This document shows positions 48,890-62,606 of a DNA stretch of 64,000 nt, one piece after another (position 1 is the first letter of the stretch; every line of letters begins with the position of its first letter). The translations under genes were made by a program, and so were the position numbers. The notes beneath the pieces are model-generated. The model was given only the letters and a program-made list of their open reading frames with translations, was not told the DNA's origin and searched no databases. Source of the stretch: an uncultured Actinomycetes bacterium (GTDB taxonomy: Bacteria; Actinomycetota; Actinomycetes; Nanopelagicales; Nanopelagicaceae); the NCBI GenBank assembly GCA_903822425.1, contig CAIJOY010000007.1, positions 1-64,000 on the forward strand, written 5' to 3'.

Positions 48890-49186
48890 ATGGCCGTAGC
48901 CATTAAGCCACTAGAAGATCGCATCGTTGTTAAAGCAAATGAAGCTGAAACAACAACAGCATCAGGTCTTGTTATCCCAGATACTGCGAAAGAGAAGCCA
49001 CAAGAAGGCACCGTCATTGCAGTTGGCCCAGGTCGCTTTGATGATGGCGTTCGCGTTCCTATGGATGTCAAAGTTGGCGACGTAGTTCTCTACAGCAAGT
49101 ACGGCGGAACTGAAGTTAAATACAACAACGAGGAATACCTAGTTCTTTCAGCACGCGACATTCTCGCTGTGATTGAGAAGAAGTAA
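48890..49186 (+). CDS. groES: Co-chaperonin GroES
   Basis: Heptameric lid of the GroEL chamber. The 98 residues begin [20 protein letters not shown], with the mobile loop [19 protein letters not shown]. The track start at 48839 is rejected; AAGGAG lies 7 nt before ATG 48890. It is directly followed by groEL without a gap. Confidence 0.96.
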   Translation: MAVAIKPLEDRIVVKANEAETTTASGLVIPDTAKEKPQEGTVIAVGPGRFDDGVRVPMDVKVGDVVLYSKYGGTEVKYNNEEYLVLSARDILAVIEKK

Positions 49187-50821
<1,635 letters not shown>

Positions 50822-50834
50822 TCTGATCTACAAG

Positions 50835-50875
50835 AAACGGGTCCTGCGCATTGTTGCGTTGGGCCCGTTTTTCTT
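50835..50875 (+). terminator. Rho-independent terminator after groEL
   Basis: AAACGGGTCC pairs with GGGCCCGTTT (one G-U pair), and the enclosed bases can form a small CGCA/TGCG stem. TTTTTCTT follows. Confidence 0.9.
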
Positions 50876-50904
50876 ATCTGGTGAGCCTGCGAATGGTGTC
50901 TGAA

Positions 50905-50922
50905 CCCTCGAGAGGGTAACTT
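50905..50922 (+). promoter_or_regulatory. Inverted repeat plus -10 box before the ROK kinase
   Basis: CCCTC-GA-GAGGG (50905-50916) abuts TAACTT (50917-50922), a TANNNT box 7 nt before the ATG. No ribosome site is present, so the message is probably leaderless. The repeat is placed in the promoter spacer, where a repressor would block polymerase. Confidence 0.45.
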
Positions 50923-50929
50923 TGTCCTC

Positions 50930-51685
50930 ATGGAACAACTCACGCTCTCAGTGGACTGTGGTGGCTTAGGTATCAAGGCATCGGTCCTAGATAGCGCCGG
51001 AACGATGCGCACACCAGCGGTGCGTATCCCAACCCCCTACCCACTCTCACCTCAGCGCCTGGTTGAGACGATTGCCGATTTGAGTAAGACCTTGCCTCAT
51101 GCCGACCGAGCAACTGTGGGCGTTCCGGGAATGATTCGCCACGGTGTTGTCGTGGCTACTCCGCATTACATCAACGTGGCTGGACCTCACACTCGGATGG
51201 ATCCAGAGCTTAAGGCCGCTTGGGGCGGTTTTGATATGCGCCAAGGATTAACCGATGCACTCAAGATTCCCACGTTAGTTTTGAATGATGCTGAAGTCCA
51301 TGGGGCCGGTGTCGTGGCAGGTTCTGGTTTTGAAATTGTCATTACTTTAGGAACTGGCTTGGGATGCGCGGTATTTGATGGAGGAGTACTAGCGCCCCAC
51401 ATCGAACTCTCTCACGCACCAGTTCGCCGCTTGACCACCTATGACACGTGGATCGGCGATAACGAACGACGCAGGTTGGGCGATAGTTTCTGGTCACGCC
51501 GCATTCGTGCCATGGTCGATGAATTGCGCCCAGTATTTCTTTGGGACCGCCTCTATCTCGGCGGAGGCAATGCGCGCCGGATAAAAGACACTGTCATCCA
51601 CCGCCTCGGTGATGATGTAGTGATTGTGCCTAATGAGGCAGGAATTATCGGAGGAGTTCGTGCGTGGAGTTTGATTCCACGGTAG
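50930..51685 (+). CDS. ROK-family kinase, polyphosphate-glucokinase-like
   Basis: The 251 residues align by eye with actinobacterial polyphosphate glucokinase: phosphate-binding SVDCGGLGIK, VGVPGMI, HGVV, the catalytic VLNDAEVHG, TLGTGLGCAVFDGGVLAP, and C-terminal LYLGGGNARRI. The usual sugar-binding EFGH is replaced by ELSH, so the Gly before the conserved His is lost and specificity may differ. The zinc motif of other ROK proteins is missing, as in PPGK. Likely role: phosphorylate glucose or a related sugar with polyphosphate or ATP. Confidence 0.8.
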   Translation: MEQLTLSVDCGGLGIKASVLDSAGTMRTPAVRIPTPYPLSPQRLVETIADLSKTLPHADRATVGVPGMIRHGVVVATPHYINVAGPHTRMDPELKAAWGGFDMRQGLTDALKIPTLVLNDAEVHGAGVVAGSGFEIVITLGTGLGCAVFDGGVLAPHIELSHAPVRRLTTYDTWIGDNERRRLGDSFWSRRIRAMVDELRPVFLWDRLYLGGGNARRIKDTVIHRLGDDVVIVPNEAGIIGGVRAWSLIPR

Positions 51686-51721
51686 AGGTTTTAGTTGGTA
51701 AGAAGTTTTCGTTACGAGATT

Positions 51722-52024
51722 TTATGATGCGTGTGAAATACTCGCGGAAATTTTCTGATCGATAATTAATAATCTTTCATCTTCACTCATGCCGCCCCAA
51801 ATTCCGTAAGGTTCCTGTACTGCTAGAGCATGCTCGCGACATTGTTGAATGACTGGGCACGATGCACAGATTGCTTTTGCGGCATTCTCGCGATTTCGCC
51901 TGCGAGGTCCTCGTTCGCCATCAGGATGAAAAAACATTTCGGTGGGAAGTTGCTGGCAGGCGCCCGAATACTGCCACTGCCAAAGATCGGCCAGAGGCTT
52001 GGGTAGTCGAGACATTTCAGCCAT
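51722..52024 (-). CDS. WhiB-family transcriptional regulator, WhiB3/WhiD type
   Basis: Iron-sulfur regulator that binds the housekeeping sigma factor. From ATG 52024 it has 100 residues. The [4Fe-4S] ligands are Cys23, Cys53, Cys56 and Cys62 (C-x29-C-x2-C-x5-C), then the GIWGG turn and a C-terminal helix without the usual basic patch. MFFHPDGERG, the SRLP start and ADLW match the WhiB3/WhiD subgroup, linked to redox and developmental control in other Actinobacteria. The track start at 52030 is a GTG two codons upstream; ATG 52024 fits the promoter geometry better. Confidence 0.93.
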   Translation of the reverse strand: MAEMSRLPKPLADLWQWQYSGACQQLPTEMFFHPDGERGPRRRNRENAAKAICASCPVIQQCREHALAVQEPYGIWGGMSEDERLLIIDQKISASISHAS

Positions 52025-52030
52025 GGCCAC

Positions 52031-52059
52031 ACCCTACAATCGCTTCATAGGTTGTTCAA
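52031..52059 (-). promoter_or_regulatory. Promoter of a leaderless whiB transcript
   Basis: On the - strand TTGAAC (52059-52054) and TAGGGT (52036-52031) are 17 nt apart, and the -10 is 6 nt before ATG 52024. No ribosome site is present. This is the clearest leaderless promoter in the window. Confidence 0.65.
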
Positions 52060-52134
52060 CTTGCCTCGCCCTGAATCTCATATCCTGACCCTTTTCAGGT
52101 GGTCAGATCGGAGCAAAGCCGTAAGGATTAACCC

Positions 52135-53028
52135 ATGGATGAGTTTCTCAGCGTTGCTGCTGTGGCCCGAAGGCTAGGAATAGCCCCGGCCACGCTTCGC
52201 ACATGGGATCGCCGATATGGAGTGGGCCCCAGCGTTCATGAGGCAGGACACCATCGCCGTTATTCAGAGACCGATCTTGCCACGTTAATGTTCATGAAGC
52301 ATCTGGTTGTTTCCGGATCTACCCCAGCAGATGCTGCAAAGAGAGCGCTTTCCCATGATGGCCAAACTGTGGTGAGTACTCCTGCGCGCCGGAGGAAATC
52401 AGCGACCAACGCACACCAAGAATTAGTGAGAGCAGTACTTCGCGCAGCTCAAAGTTTGGATGGCTCCTATATTGAGGCTGCCTTGAGTGCTCATATCAAA
52501 AAGCATGGAGCACTCGATACCTGGAAAGAAGTAGTAGTCCCGCTGCTAAATAAAATCGGAGAAAACTGGGAACGTACCGAAAAAGGGGTAGAAGAAGAAC
52601 ATCTAGTTTCAGAAATTTTGAAACGCATTTTCCATGTATCAGAAGTAAAGAAACCTAAGAACTCGCGACCAGTAGTACTTGCAGCCATTGCAGAAGAGCA
52701 GCATTCCTTAGTGCTCTATGCACTCAAGGCAGCGCTGGGTGAACGTGGAATCTCTGTCCAATTCTTAGGCGCTCGCACACCCCTTGATGCAGTTGCTGGC
52801 TGCGTCAGACGGCTTGGCCCGCCCGCTGTCTTTCTCTGGGCGTGCATGTCAGAAAATGCTGACCAACGATTTATTCGAGATCTACCCAAAGTGCGTCCAG
52901 CCCCACGCATCATCGTCGGAGGCCCCGGATGGGACCCTTCTCAGTGCGAGGGAGCAGTATTTGTGCCTGATCTTGAAGCTGCATGCCATGAAATTACGCA
53001 GGCAGTAGGAGTCCATTTCCCCCGATAG
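52135..53028 (+). CDS. MerR-type regulator with B12-binding domain, CarH/LitR-like
   Basis: The N-terminal MerR helix-turn-helix occupies residues 5-70 (VAAVARRLGIAPATLRTWDRRYG). A helical-bundle domain follows, with Trp145 and Glu155-His156, an exact W-x9-EH motif like that of photosensory CarH proteins. The C-terminal Rossmann-like domain has E-x-x-H (Glu187-His190), matching the expected lower-ligand His, but the Gly of ExxHxxG is Val193. It has 297 residues. It probably binds a cobalamin and may respond to light or to B12. AAGGA precedes the ATG. No carotenoid gene is next to it. Confidence 0.85.
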   Translation: MDEFLSVAAVARRLGIAPATLRTWDRRYGVGPSVHEAGHHRRYSETDLATLMFMKHLVVSGSTPADAAKRALSHDGQTVVSTPARRRKSATNAHQELVRAVLRAAQSLDGSYIEAALSAHIKKHGALDTWKEVVVPLLNKIGENWERTEKGVEEEHLVSEILKRIFHVSEVKKPKNSRPVVLAAIAEEQHSLVLYALKAALGERGISVQFLGARTPLDAVAGCVRRLGPPAVFLWACMSENADQRFIRDLPKVRPAPRIIVGGPGWDPSQCEGAVFVPDLEAACHEITQAVGVHFPR

Positions 53029-53040
53029 ACTTCACGCTTT

Positions 53041-53050
53041 CCACATGTGG
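53041..53050 (+). promoter_or_regulatory. CCACATGTGG palindrome before guaB
   Basis: A perfect 10-bp palindrome 23 nt before the guaB start, upstream of AAGGAGG. The same 10-mer recurs at 55231-55240, 48 nt before guaA. It could be an operator for a purine regulator. Confidence 0.3.
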
Positions 53051-53055
53051 ATTGA

Positions 53056-55287
<2,232 letters not shown>

Positions 55288-55295
<8 letters not shown>

Positions 55296-56835
55296 TAAAA
55301 ACGGCGTACTAGTTGTCGATTTCGGAGCGCAGTACGCCCAGTTAATTGCTCGTCGTGTTCGGGAAGCTCATGTCTATAGCGAAATCGTTTCTTCATCAGT
55401 CAGCGCTGCAGATGTGCGCGCGCTAAACCCAGAGGCGATCATTCTCTCCGGTGGACCATCGAGTGTGTATTCACCAGGGGCTCCAACATTTGATTCAGAA
55501 ATATTCTCATTAGGAATCCCTGTTTTTGGAATCTGTTATGGATTTCAAGTTATGGCCGCAGCGCTGGGCGGGGTTGTCACCCAGACAGGTAAATCAGAGT
55601 TTGGCCGCACGCAAGTGACTGCGCAAAAATCAAAGATCTTTAATGCACTCCCACTTTCTCAAAACGTGTGGATGAGCCATGGCGATGCAGTTACCCAGAC
55701 ACCTACCGGATTTAGTGTCTGCGCCTCAACTTCAGACACTGCTATCGCAGCATTTGAAAATGAAGATGCAACTTTGGCTGGAGTTCAATTTCACCCAGAA
55801 GTTTTGCATACAGAACATGGCCAGGCCCTTCTCCAGCATTGGTTGGTCGAAGTTGCCAAGTGCTCTGCAACCTGGACTGCTTCTAATATTGCTGAAAATG
55901 AAATATCAAAAGTGAAAGTCCTCGTTGGTAGTAAGAGAGTGATTTGCGGATTATCAGGTGGAGTGGATTCTGCTGTGGCGGCAGCAATTGTTCAAAAAGC
56001 AATTGGATCCCAGCTGACATGTGTTTTTGTGGATCATGGATTATTGCGCGATGGTGAAGCCGAACAAGTTGAGAAAGATTTTGTTGCTGCAACTGGAGTA
56101 GCGCTAAAGGTTGTCAATGTTCGCGATCAGTTCATGTCAGCCCTCACTGGGGTTTCAGATCCAGAAAGTAAAAGAAAGATTATTGGACGTGAGTTCATTC
56201 GAGCATTTGAAGTTGCAGCCCGTGATATCGCATCGGGGGGAGATGTTGAATTCTTAGTGCAAGGAACTCTGTATCCTGATGTAGTTGAATCAGGAGGAGG
56301 CAGCGGCACTGCCAACATCAAATCCCATCACAACGTGGGTGGGTTGCCAGATGATTTGCAGTTCACTCTCATTGAACCCCTCCGCACTCTTTTTAAAGAC
56401 GAAGTGCGTCAAGTTGGACTCGAATTGGGCTTGCCTGCAGAGATTGTTATGCGTCAACCATTTCCTGGACCAGGTTTAGCGATCCGAGTTATTGGTGCAA
56501 TTACAGAAGATCGTTTATCTATTTTGCGCCATGCCGATCGCATTGTGCGTCAGGAATTACATGCTGCTGGGCAAGATCGCCAAATCTGGCAATGCCCCGT
56601 CGTTCTATTGGCCGATGTTCGAAGCGTTGGAGTTCAGGGCGATGGGCGCACTTACGGGCATCCGATAGTTTTACGCCCGGTCTCGAGTGAAGATGCGATG
56701 ACTGCTGACTGGTCTCGACTACCCTATGAACTCTTAGAGAAGATTTCGACCCGTATTACCAATGAAGTGCGCGATGTGAATCGAGTAGTTCTAGATATAA
56801 CCAGCAAACCACCCGGAACGATTGAATGGGAATAA
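55288..56835 (+). CDS. guaA: GMP synthase (glutamine-hydrolysing)
   Basis: Converts XMP to GMP. The glutaminase domain begins [20 protein letters not shown], with the nucleophile Cys in FGICYG and the His-x-Glu in FHPEV. The synthetase has the PP-loop SGGVDSAV and the C-terminal domain ending KPPGTIEWE. The start is GTG 55288, 8 nt inside guaB3; the track ORF from 55207 is too long. It has 515 residues. The three gua genes form one coupled operon. Confidence 0.96.
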
Positions 56836-56837
56836 AA

Positions 56838-57473
56838 ATGAAACGTGGAATCTACTGTGCAGTGTTTGTTCTACTTGTTGGCAGCCTGTCTGCCTGTTCG
56901 AGCAAAGCAACAACAGCCGAAGGCTGTGCTTCAACAACTGCAGTGGGTCATAGTCCAAAAAGTGTTACTCCGCCTGCAACAGTTCTTGCTGAAAAGGTCT
57001 CCAAACTTACATTGGTTACTAACTGCGGAAACATTGAAATTTCGCTTTTGCAAGATAAAGCGCCTTTGACAGTTACTGCGATCACAACTTTAGCTAGAGC
57101 TGGTTTTTATGATGCGACTTTGTGTCACCGATTAACCACTCTAGGGATCTACGTTTTGCAATGCGGAGACCCAACTGCTACAGGCAGTGGAGGGCCAACT
57201 TTCCACTTCCCTGACGAGAATTTGCCACCAGCAATTAACAACAACTATCCAGCAGGTACGGTGGCTATGGCTAACTCTGGACCCAATACCAACGGTTCCC
57301 AATTCTTCTTGGTGTATGACGACACATCACTCAGAGCCGCTTACACGATTTGGGGCACGATCACTTCAGGTTTGGATATTGTGAAAAAGATCGCGGCAGC
57401 CGGTGTTGATGGTGGCTCAAATGATGGCAAGCCAAAGATGACGATCGCGATTGAAAGTGTGAGCGTTAAGTAA
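56838..57473 (+). CDS. Cyclophilin-type peptidyl-prolyl isomerase, lipoprotein
   Basis: Extracytoplasmic folding helper. The start ATG 56838 gives 211 residues with a signal peptide and lipobox LSAC, so it would be lipid-anchored outside. The cyclophilin core starts at LVTNCGNIEISLL; the catalytic His-Arg is CHRL, then QCGDP, GTVAMANSG, NTNGSQFFLV. It lies 2 nt after guaA and converges with the PIG-L gene; the two stops are separated by one base and no terminator hairpin is visible. Confidence 0.9.
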   Translation: MKRGIYCAVFVLLVGSLSACSSKATTAEGCASTTAVGHSPKSVTPPATVLAEKVSKLTLVTNCGNIEISLLQDKAPLTVTAITTLARAGFYDATLCHRLTTLGIYVLQCGDPTATGSGGPTFHFPDENLPPAINNNYPAGTVAMANSGPNTNGSQFFLVYDDTSLRAAYTIWGTITSGLDIVKKIAAAGVDGGSNDGKPKMTIAIESVSVK

Positions 57474-57474
57474 T

Positions 57475-58197
57475 TTAGTTTGTATTGACGATCTTAAAAG
57501 CTTCAGCAATTCTGCCTTCTGCGAAACCGCCGAGGGCAGCATTGCGTTCTCCCCATGAACGAACCATATTTTCGAGTTCAGGATTGTGTGCTGTTTGGGA
57601 AACATGTTGATGCAACGCCGCCATCTTCAATGGAAAAGTGTCAGTGATATCTACGAAGTGATCAGGAGTTGAGTGCGCAGTAACCCACACTTCCTTGACT
57701 CGCCAAGGCTTATGTCCTTCTTCGAGTAAGTCAGTAAATGCAAATGGATTTCTGGCGTCTGGATACACCGCTTGAATTGCACTTTCTCCAGCAGCAAGGT
57801 GATCAGGGTGGCTAGCACCAATGCGATCCCAATTGCGTTCAGGACTTTGACAGACCATGCGATCAGGCTGTGCGATACGAATTGCACGCACAATGTCTTT
57901 GCGTAATCCAAGTGTTGGTTCTAGTGAGCCGTCACGATAATTGAGAAAAGTAATATCGGTTACGCCGATCGCCGCACCCGCTGCGCGTTGCTCACGCTGG
58001 CGCACTGCAGGCATTTGCTCAAGTGGAATTCCAGATTCTTCCCCACCTTGATCGCCATTGGTGCAGATGCAATAAGAAACATGAATGCCTGCTTTTATCC
58101 ACGCCGCAATTGTCCCGGATGCACCGAAATCGGAATCATCTGGATGTGCACTAACAACTAATACTCGTTTGATCTCGCTATCGGCAATCGGTTCCAT
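57475..58197 (-). CDS. PIG-L/LmbE-family deacetylase
   Basis: Zinc-dependent N-deacetylase of the LmbE fold, 240 residues. The metal and catalytic motifs are AHPDDSDFG and SHPDHLAAG, followed by a C-terminal VDITDTFPLKMAALHQH region. Relatives act on GlcNAc-inositol or mycothiol-type substrates (MshB, Mca); which one is not clear, because the match is to the general actinobacterial PIG-L type. It is divergent from pcrA. Confidence 0.88.
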   Translation of the reverse strand: MEPIADSEIKRVLVVSAHPDDSDFGASGTIAAWIKAGIHVSYCICTNGDQGGEESGIPLEQMPAVRQREQRAAGAAIGVTDITFLNYRDGSLEPTLGLRKDIVRAIRIAQPDRMVCQSPERNWDRIGASHPDHLAAGESAIQAVYPDARNPFAFTDLLEEGHKPWRVKEVWVTAHSTPDHFVDITDTFPLKMAALHQHVSQTAHNPELENMVRSWGERNAALGGFAEGRIAEAFKIVNTN

Positions 58198-58253
58198 TTT
58201 TTCCCTTAACTTCTCCGCGATTCATCTGTGCTGTGCTTGTCGCCGAAGCCTAA

Positions 58254-58259
58254 TAGAAT
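58254..58259 (+). promoter_or_regulatory. -10 box of a probable leaderless pcrA transcript
   Basis: TAGAAT lies 7 nt before ATG 58267 and there is no ribosome site. It overlaps an upstream in-frame ATG (58258), so the start at 58267 fits better. Confidence 0.5.
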
Positions 58260-58266
58260 GAGCGCT

Positions 58267-60504
58267 ATGACGAGCGCTGATTCCTTACTTGAGGGGCTCA
58301 ATCCGCAGCAGCAGGCGGCTGTTACCCATTCAGGTGGCCCACTTCTCGTGGTTGCAGGTGCCGGTTCAGGGAAAACTCGAGTTCTAACACGTCGCATTGC
58401 TTATTTGATGGCAAGGCGTGGAGCAGCACCTTATGAAATTCTTGCAATCACTTTTACAAATAAGGCTGCGGGGGAGATGAAAGAACGTGTGGCTGAACTT
58501 GTGGGCCCTGTTGCACGTTCAATGTGGGTTTCAACATTTCACTCCGCGTGTGTTCGCATGCTGCGTCAAGAAGCTGCCCGATTGGGCTATAGCAATTCTT
58601 TTAGCATCTACGATCAAGCTGATAGCTTGAGGCTGATTTCAATCGTCTCTAAGGATCTCAATCTAGATTCCAAGCGCTACCCACCCCGGCAATTTCAAGC
58701 GATGATTTCCAATGCAAAAAACGAACTTCTTGGCCCAGTTGATTATCAGGGGGCTACTCAGAATCAATTCGAACAGGTTGTCGCAGAGGTCTATGCGCTC
58801 TATCAGCGACGTTTACAACAAGCCAATGCTATGGATTTTGATGACCTCATCCTAAAAACTGTTGAAGTTTTTCAGAGATTTCCTGAAACAAAATCCCGTT
58901 TTAGATCCAGGTTCCGTCACGTACTTGTGGATGAATATCAAGATACAAATCATGCTCAGTATCAACTTATTCGCGAACTTGTTGGCACAGATGAAGATGG
59001 AATACCAGCTGCAGAATTGTGTGTAGTGGGAGATGCCGATCAATCCATTTACGGATTTCGAGGAGCAACGATTCGCAACATCATGCAATTTGAGTTGGAT
59101 TATCCAAAAGCAAAGACTGTATTGCTTGAACAAAACTACAGATCAACGCAGAACATCCTTAATGCTGCTAATGCTGTAATCACACAAAATGAAAGTCGCA
59201 AAGAGAAAAACCTTTGGTCAGATGCTGGCTCCGGTGCTCCGTTGGTGGGCTATGTCGCTGAATCAGAGCACGATGAAGCAGAGTTCATCAAAGATGAGAT
59301 TCGTACTTTGCAAAATGCTGGAACATCTCAACCAGGGGATACTGCAATTTTTTATCGCACAAACGCACAATCGCGCGTTTTTGAAGAAGTCTTTATGAGG
59401 GCTGGATTGCCTTATAAAGTCGTGGGCGGTGTTCGATTCTATGAACGCAAAGAAGTTAAAGACCTATTGGCGTATTTACGAGTCATTGCAAACCACAGTG
59501 ATGAAGTCTCACTTCGGAGAATTATCAATGTACCCAAGCGCGGTGTCGGTGATCGGGCGTTGGATTATGTTGATGAATTCTGCAATACAAATTTTATTCC
59601 ATTCTGGCAAGGACTCCTGCGGTGTAACGAGATTTCAGATGTACCAGCGCGTGCTGCTTCAGCCATTCACGAATTTGTCACGATGATTACCGCCTTAGAA
59701 GTTCTTGTTGAAGCCAAGGTGCGACCTTCGGTAATCATCGAAGCCGCACTTGAGCAATCTGGATTATTGGCTGAGCTCTCTGGAAGTACTGACCCTCAAG
59801 ACGAAGTCCGTGTTGAGAACTTACAAGAACTTGTCGCCGTTTCACTTGAATATGAAGAACGTCCTTTTGATGCGCTGGGCGAAGACGAAGAGATATCTTT
59901 GCAAGGTTTTCTCGAACAAGTATCACTGGTGGCTGATGCTGATGAAATTCCAGATGGGCAAGATCATGGTGGCGTCGTAACGTTGATGACTTTGCATACC
60001 GCTAAAGGCCTTGAATTCCCAACAGTCTTTCTCACCGGATTAGAAGATGGAATATTTCCGCATTCTCGAACACTGGGTGAGGCCAAAGATATTGAAGAAG
60101 AACGACGTCTGGCATATGTCGGCCTCACGCGTGCAGAACAACGCTTGTATTTAACTCGCGCCGAATCACGTTCTTCCTGGGGTGCACCAAGTTTTAATCC
60201 GGCATCACGTTTTCTCGATGAGATTCCAGAAGATGTAATCGAGTGGCGCAATCAAAGTGCGAGTGGTTTTAAAATTTCTACGAGGCGAAATTTCTCAGCA
60301 CCTGCGCCTTTGCCTCGAGCCACGGGTAAGAAAAGTGCTGCAATGGATTTGGCGCTCGGTGAGCGTGTGTCACATGACACATTCGGGCTTGGAACGGTAG
60401 TTGCACTCTCTGGTGAAGGTGATCGCGCTGAAGCCACCGTCAATTTCGGCACCTACGGAGAGAAGCGATTGCTGCTGCGTTATGCGCCCGTGGAGAAGCT
60501 CTAG
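58267..60504 (+). CDS. pcrA: ATP-dependent DNA helicase PcrA/UvrD
   Basis: Superfamily 1A 3'-5' helicase for repair and replication restart. From ATG 58267 it has 745 residues: Q-motif GLNPQQQAAV, Walker A AGAGSGKT (30-37), VDEYQDTN, VGDADQSIYGFRGA, and motif V/VI regions HTAKGLEFPTVFLTGLEDG and YVGLTRAEQRL. The C-terminal Tudor-like module GERVSHDTFGLGTVVAL is present, as in PcrA/UvrD1. The track start at 58228 is rejected. Confidence 0.95.
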   Translation: MTSADSLLEGLNPQQQAAVTHSGGPLLVVAGAGSGKTRVLTRRIAYLMARRGAAPYEILAITFTNKAAGEMKERVAELVGPVARSMWVSTFHSACVRMLRQEAARLGYSNSFSIYDQADSLRLISIVSKDLNLDSKRYPPRQFQAMISNAKNELLGPVDYQGATQNQFEQVVAEVYALYQRRLQQANAMDFDDLILKTVEVFQRFPETKSRFRSRFRHVLVDEYQDTNHAQYQLIRELVGTDEDGIPAAELCVVGDADQSIYGFRGATIRNIMQFELDYPKAKTVLLEQNYRSTQNILNAANAVITQNESRKEKNLWSDAGSGAPLVGYVAESEHDEAEFIKDEIRTLQNAGTSQPGDTAIFYRTNAQSRVFEEVFMRAGLPYKVVGGVRFYERKEVKDLLAYLRVIANHSDEVSLRRIINVPKRGVGDRALDYVDEFCNTNFIPFWQGLLRCNEISDVPARAASAIHEFVTMITALEVLVEAKVRPSVIIEAALEQSGLLAELSGSTDPQDEVRVENLQELVAVSLEYEERPFDALGEDEEISLQGFLEQVSLVADADEIPDGQDHGGVVTLMTLHTAKGLEFPTVFLTGLEDGIFPHSRTLGEAKDIEEERRLAYVGLTRAEQRLYLTRAESRSSWGAPSFNPASRFLDEIPEDVIEWRNQSASGFKISTRRNFSAPAPLPRATGKKSAAMDLALGERVSHDTFGLGTVVALSGEGDRAEATVNFGTYGEKRLLLRYAPVEKL

Positions 60505-60556
60505 GATTACACCCGTTCTGGTTTAAAACCGCCTTATGTCATGAATGGAGTCCTGC

Positions 60557-61720
60557 GTGGATCTCTTTGAATATCAAGCAAGAGATCTTTTTGAAAAGCA
60601 TGGAGTTCCCGTACTAGCAGGCGCAGTTGCAACTACACCAGATGAAGCACACGCAGCAGCACTAGCTATCGGTGGCAAAGTTGTTGTTAAAGCCCAAGTG
60701 AAAGTAGGCGGCCGCGGTAAAGCCGGTGGTGTGAAGTTGGCAATTGATGCCGCAGATGCGCGTGAAAAAGCCGCAGCAATTTTAGGTATGGATATCAAGG
60801 GCCACGTTGTTGGGAAAGTCATGATCGCCCAAGCTGCACCCATTGAAGCCGAATATTATTTAGCAATCTTGCTTGATCGATCAAATAGAACCTTTCTCGT
60901 TATGGCATCTGTTGCAGGTGGAATGGATATCGAGCAAGTGGCTCGTGAAACTCCTGAAAAGTTGGCAAAAGTTCCGGTTAACTCCAATCATGGGATTTCC
61001 AAGCTTGAAGCTCTCAAAATTATTCAAGGAGCACAATTTCCAGCAGATATTGCCGAGCAAGTAGCTGACACTTTGGTCTTAATTTGGAAAGTTTTTGTAG
61101 ATGAAGATGCGACGTTAGTAGAAATTAACCCATTAGTTAAAACATCCGATGGACGCATTATTGCCCTTGATGGAAAAGTTACTCTCGATGACAATGCGGG
61201 TTTTCGCCATCTTGATCATGAAGCGTTAGTGGATCAATCAGCCACTAATCCTCTTGAGGCTTTAGCCAAAGCAAAAGATCTCAACTATGTAAAACTTGAT
61301 GGCGAAGTTGGAATTATAGGAAATGGCGCAGGTTTAGTAATGAGCACTCTTGATGTCGTGGCATACGCCGGTGAAAAATTTGGTGGCGTTAAGCCCGCTA
61401 ACTTCTTAGATATTGGCGGAGGAGCATCTGCCCAAGTAATGGCCGATGGCCTATCAATTATCCTTGGAGATAAAGATGTAAAAAGCGTCTTCGTTAACGT
61501 CTTTGGTGGAATTACCTCCTGTGATGCAGTTGCAAACGGAATCGTTCAAGCCCTTGAAATGCTGGGAGAAAAAGCGACTAAACCCATTGTTGTCAGACTT
61601 GATGGTAACAACGTCATTGAAGGACGCGCGATTCTCAATCGTGCCGCCCATCCACTCATTCAACAATTAGACACAATGGATGGCGCTGCTGCTCGCGCTG
61701 CAGAATTGGCGGCCAAGTAA
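60557..61720 (+). CDS. sucC: Succinate--CoA ligase, beta subunit
   Basis: Nucleotide-grasp subunit of succinyl-CoA synthetase in the TCA cycle. It starts at GTG 60557 after GGAG (387 residues), beginning [19 protein letters not shown], with [22 protein letters not shown] and [10 protein letters not shown]. The track start at 60545 is rejected. It overlaps sucD by 1 nt. Confidence 0.96.
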   Translation: MDLFEYQARDLFEKHGVPVLAGAVATTPDEAHAAALAIGGKVVVKAQVKVGGRGKAGGVKLAIDAADAREKAAAILGMDIKGHVVGKVMIAQAAPIEAEYYLAILLDRSNRTFLVMASVAGGMDIEQVARETPEKLAKVPVNSNHGISKLEALKIIQGAQFPADIAEQVADTLVLIWKVFVDEDATLVEINPLVKTSDGRIIALDGKVTLDDNAGFRHLDHEALVDQSATNPLEALAKAKDLNYVKLDGEVGIIGNGAGLVMSTLDVVAYAGEKFGGVKPANFLDIGGGASAQVMADGLSIILGDKDVKSVFVNVFGGITSCDAVANGIVQALEMLGEKATKPIVVRLDGNNVIEGRAILNRAAHPLIQQLDTMDGAAARAAELAAK

Positions 61721-62601
61721 TGTCAATCTTCATAAGTAAATCCTCACGAGTCATAGTTCAAGGCATGACCGGTTCTGAAGGTACAAAGCACACTCGACGA
61801 ATGCTGGCATCTGGAACCGTGATAGTTGGTGGCGTGACGCCAGGTAAAGGTGGCCAAGTAATTGATATCGATGGTCATAAACTTCCCGTTTTTAACACTG
61901 TGGCCGAAGCGATTGCAGCAACCAAGGCCGATGTATCGGTTGTATTTGTACCGCCAAAGTTTGCAAAAGCGGCAGTTGTTGATGCAATTGATGCAGCGCT
62001 TCCATTAGTTGTCGTCATCACTGAAGGTATTCCCGTGCATGACACAGCAGCATTTTTTGCATACGCACAAAGCAAGGGCACTACTCGCATTGTTGGCCCC
62101 AACTGTCCTGGCTTAATTACTCCCGGTCAATGCAATGTTGGAATCATTCCTGCAGACATCACAGGACCTGGACCTATTGGATTAGTTTCAAAATCAGGAA
62201 CCTTGACCTACCAAATGATGTATGAACTTCGAGATATTGGCTTTAGCACGGCCGTTGGAATCGGTGGAGATCCGATCATCGGCACGACACATATCGATTG
62301 TTTGCGTGCATTCCAAGATGATCCTGATACCACAGCAATTGTGATGATCGGTGAAATTGGTGGTGACGCAGAAGAACGTGCTGCAGCCTTTATCAGCGAA
62401 TACGTAACAAAACCTGTTGTCGGTTATGTTGCTGGTTTCACTGCTCCTGAAGGTAAAACTATGGGGCATGCCGGCGCAATCGTTTCTGGTTCATCTGGAA
62501 CAGCACAAGGAAAGAAAGATGCACTTGAAGCTGCCGGTGTTCAAGTGGGTAAGACACCTAGTGAGACCGCCGCTTTGATGCGCGCGCTTTTGAATCGATA
62601 A
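61720..62601 (+). CDS. sucD: Succinate--CoA ligase, alpha subunit
   Basis: CoA-binding subunit; forms the phosphohistidine intermediate. It has 293 residues with [29 protein letters not shown], and the active-site His in [18 protein letters not shown] overlaps the sucC stop. Confidence 0.97.
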   Translation: MSIFISKSSRVIVQGMTGSEGTKHTRRMLASGTVIVGGVTPGKGGQVIDIDGHKLPVFNTVAEAIAATKADVSVVFVPPKFAKAAVVDAIDAALPLVVVITEGIPVHDTAAFFAYAQSKGTTRIVGPNCPGLITPGQCNVGIIPADITGPGPIGLVSKSGTLTYQMMYELRDIGFSTAVGIGGDPIIGTTHIDCLRAFQDDPDTTAIVMIGEIGGDAEERAAAFISEYVTKPVVGYVAGFTAPEGKTMGHAGAIVSGSSGTAQGKKDALEAAGVQVGKTPSETAALMRALLNR

Positions 62602-62606
62602 CTTTG

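Noticed and set aside
58228-58266. Upstream start of pcrA at 58228 or 58258
   Set aside because: No ribosome site, and the TAGAAT box overlaps 58258; ATG 58267 fits a leaderless message and family length.
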